Assembly: GCA_963669285.2 (NCBI GenBank)
Contig: CAXXSI010000011.1
Coordinates: forward strand, 186,001-250,000
Length of the DNA: 64,000 nt
Direction of reading: 5' to 3'
DNA from: JAWKWH01 sp963669285
GTDB taxonomy: Bacteria > Pseudomonadota > Alphaproteobacteria > Rhizobiales > Rhizobiaceae
Shown: in pieces, positions 63,223 through 64,000 of the stretch
How positions within the stretch are numbered: the stretch's first letter is position 1
Layout: each line of letters begins with the position of its first letter
Program-made: the position numbers and the translations under genes
The notes under the pieces: generated by a model
Seen by the model: only the letters and a program-made list of their open reading frames with translations
The model's database searches: none
What the model was told of the DNA's origin: nothing

Positions 63223-63236
63223 TTGACGTAAGTCAA
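63223..63236. promoter_or_regulatory. FNR/FixK/DNR-type box
   Basis: TTGAC-GTAA-GTCAA is a perfect inverted repeat matching the CRP/FNR-superfamily consensus TTGAY-N4-RTCAA used by FnrL, FixK and DNR in alphaproteobacteria. It lies 94 nt upstream of the DUF302 start and in the divergent region of the fcc genes, so it could tie either unit to low oxygen or nitric oxide. Confidence 0.55.
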
Positions 63237-63329
63237 GGATGGACAGTGCGGAGTTCGACTAGCCTTGAGGCGCACCGAAGCACGACGGATCATGCTCTTG
63301 CACAATGATCAACCGATCCTGAGCACGCG

Positions 63330-63848
63330 ATGAAAACAACCGGGACAATTGCCATGATCAGAAGCACCATGCTGCTTTGCATTTTCGCCGCCTTGGCCAT
63401 CGTCGGAACGGCGAATGCGGAAAAGAAGAGAGATTTCACCATCCACCACAAGGACGCGCCTTTTGAAGACGTGTTCCAGGACCTTCAGGATGCGGTCATC
63501 AACCAGGGTTTGGTGATCGATTACATCGGTCACGTCAATGAGATGCTGATCAGGACTGCGGATGCCGTTCTGGACGACACGGACGATGGCGAGAAGACGC
63601 CGTATTTGAACGCCAAGTTCATTCTGTTTTGTTCCGCAGCGCTGACACATCAGGCTGTCCGCGCCAACCGGCACAATCTTGCGACCTGTCCGTATGTCAT
63701 TTTCGCCTACCAGACCCATGAACGGCCCGAGCGGACGATCGTCGGATACAGGAATCCGGAAATGGGTGTTCCCGGACCCACCCGGCTTGTCATGGAGAAG
63801 GTCAAGCAATTGCTGGAGACTGTGGTGGCGGAAGCAGTGGCACCTTAG
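63330..63848 (+). CDS. DUF302 family exported protein
   Basis: A 172-residue protein with a Sec signal (MIRSTMLLCIFAALAIVGTANA, counted from an internal ATG at 63354; the ATG at 63330 adds eight residues). The mature part has the DUF302 pattern: HHKDAPFEDVFQDLQDAVI, NQGLVIDYIGHVNEML, LFCSAALTHQAVRANRHNLA and CPYVIFAYQTHE. Function is not established. DUF302 proteins are frequent in sulfur-oxidation loci, and this one is divergent from the sulfide dehydrogenase genes and 51 nt before a YeeE-type gene. Confidence 0.85.
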   Translation: MKTTGTIAMIRSTMLLCIFAALAIVGTANAEKKRDFTIHHKDAPFEDVFQDLQDAVINQGLVIDYIGHVNEMLIRTADAVLDDTDDGEKTPYLNAKFILFCSAALTHQAVRANRHNLATCPYVIFAYQTHERPERTIVGYRNPEMGVPGPTRLVMEKVKQLLETVVAEAVAP

Positions 63849-63899
63849 CGGTTGCGCGGGCAACGTTTCGAACCCTGGTAGACAAGACGGCAAAAGCGC

Positions 63900-64000
63900 A
63901 TGCTTGAAACCCTGCTGGACGAATTCGGCTCCCAGTGGGTCATGGCATTCGCCGGGCTGCTGGTCGGCCTGATCTTCGGCGCATCCGCCCAGCATTCCCG
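63900..64000 (+). CDS. YeeE/YedE-family sulfur transporter, N-terminal part (cut by window edge)
   Basis: The frame opens MLETLLDEFGSQWVMAFAGL and runs to the window end through a hydrophobic helix (FAGLLVGLIFGASAQHSR). The G-x-x-F-G-x-x-A-Q-x-S-R pattern is the opening of YeeE/YedE proteins, which import thiosulfate or related sulfur species. It follows the DUF302 gene by 51 nt and fits the sulfur theme. Only 33 codons are visible. Confidence 0.7.
   Translation, partial: MLETLLDEFGSQWVMAFAGLLVGLIFGASAQHS

Noticed and set aside
48857..64000. Integrase, CRISPR array or phage genes right of the tRNA
   Set aside because: None found on either strand; the island idea rests on gene content only.

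Overview
The window is a chromosomal stretch of an alphaproteobacterium, most likely of the order Hyphomicrobiales (Rhizobiales), possibly a free-living marine or soil relative of the Phyllobacteriaceae/Rhizobiaceae. The support is gene order and gene form: priA next to the F1 operon atpHAGDC, the run envC-ctpA-divergent polysaccharide deacetylase-rppH beside atpC, the run obgE-proB-proA-nadD-rsfS-rlmH, a lysine/alanine-rich N-terminal extension on AtpD, a helix-hairpin-helix extension on ribosomal protein L21, a Usg protein and two DUF465 proteins. Genus cannot be fixed from the sequence alone.

Layout. 1-5 kb: NAD salvage genes pncB and pncA, an orphan MttB-family (trimethylamine-type) methyltransferase and a divergent LysR regulator. 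5-11 kb: an ABC-F ATPase, thiamine pyrophosphokinase and, divergently, a TPP riboswitch driving the thiamine transporter thiBPQ. 11-25 kb: an M48 lipoprotein protease, purEK, acetyl-CoA synthetase, yggS, leuS-lptE, a hybrid histidine kinase preceded by a perfect CtrA-type site, and a small transaldolase. 25-34 kb: priA, two small envelope proteins and the ATP synthase F1 operon, closed by a clear terminator. 34-48.5 kb: RNA 5' processing, cell-envelope proteases, a decayed IS5-type insertion next to a ~310-bp element with inverted termini, ribosome-maturation, proline-biosynthesis and Obg genes, then rpmA/rplU.

At 48.8 kb a tRNA-Ser(CGA) marks a change from conserved core genes to accessory ones. 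To its right lie a complete spermidine/putrescine-type ABC transporter, a nitroreductase-fold protein with an extra N-terminal domain, a large MalT/LAL-type LuxR regulator, and a three-gene catabolic set (hydantoinase/oxoprolinase-like ATPase, DUF917, Asp/Glu/hydantoin racemase). Together they look like an uptake-sensing-degradation system for a hydantoin or thiohydantoin-like compound. The window ends in a sulfur locus: a flavocytochrome c sulfide dehydrogenase flavoprotein, an unusual two-domain dihaem cytochrome c, a possible small Tat-exported protein and, divergently, a DUF302 protein and the start of a YeeE/YedE sulfur transporter. The divergent promoter region holds an AT-rich perfect palindrome and a perfect FNR/FixK-type box.

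All calls rest on reading the sequence and on family knowledge; no database search was run.
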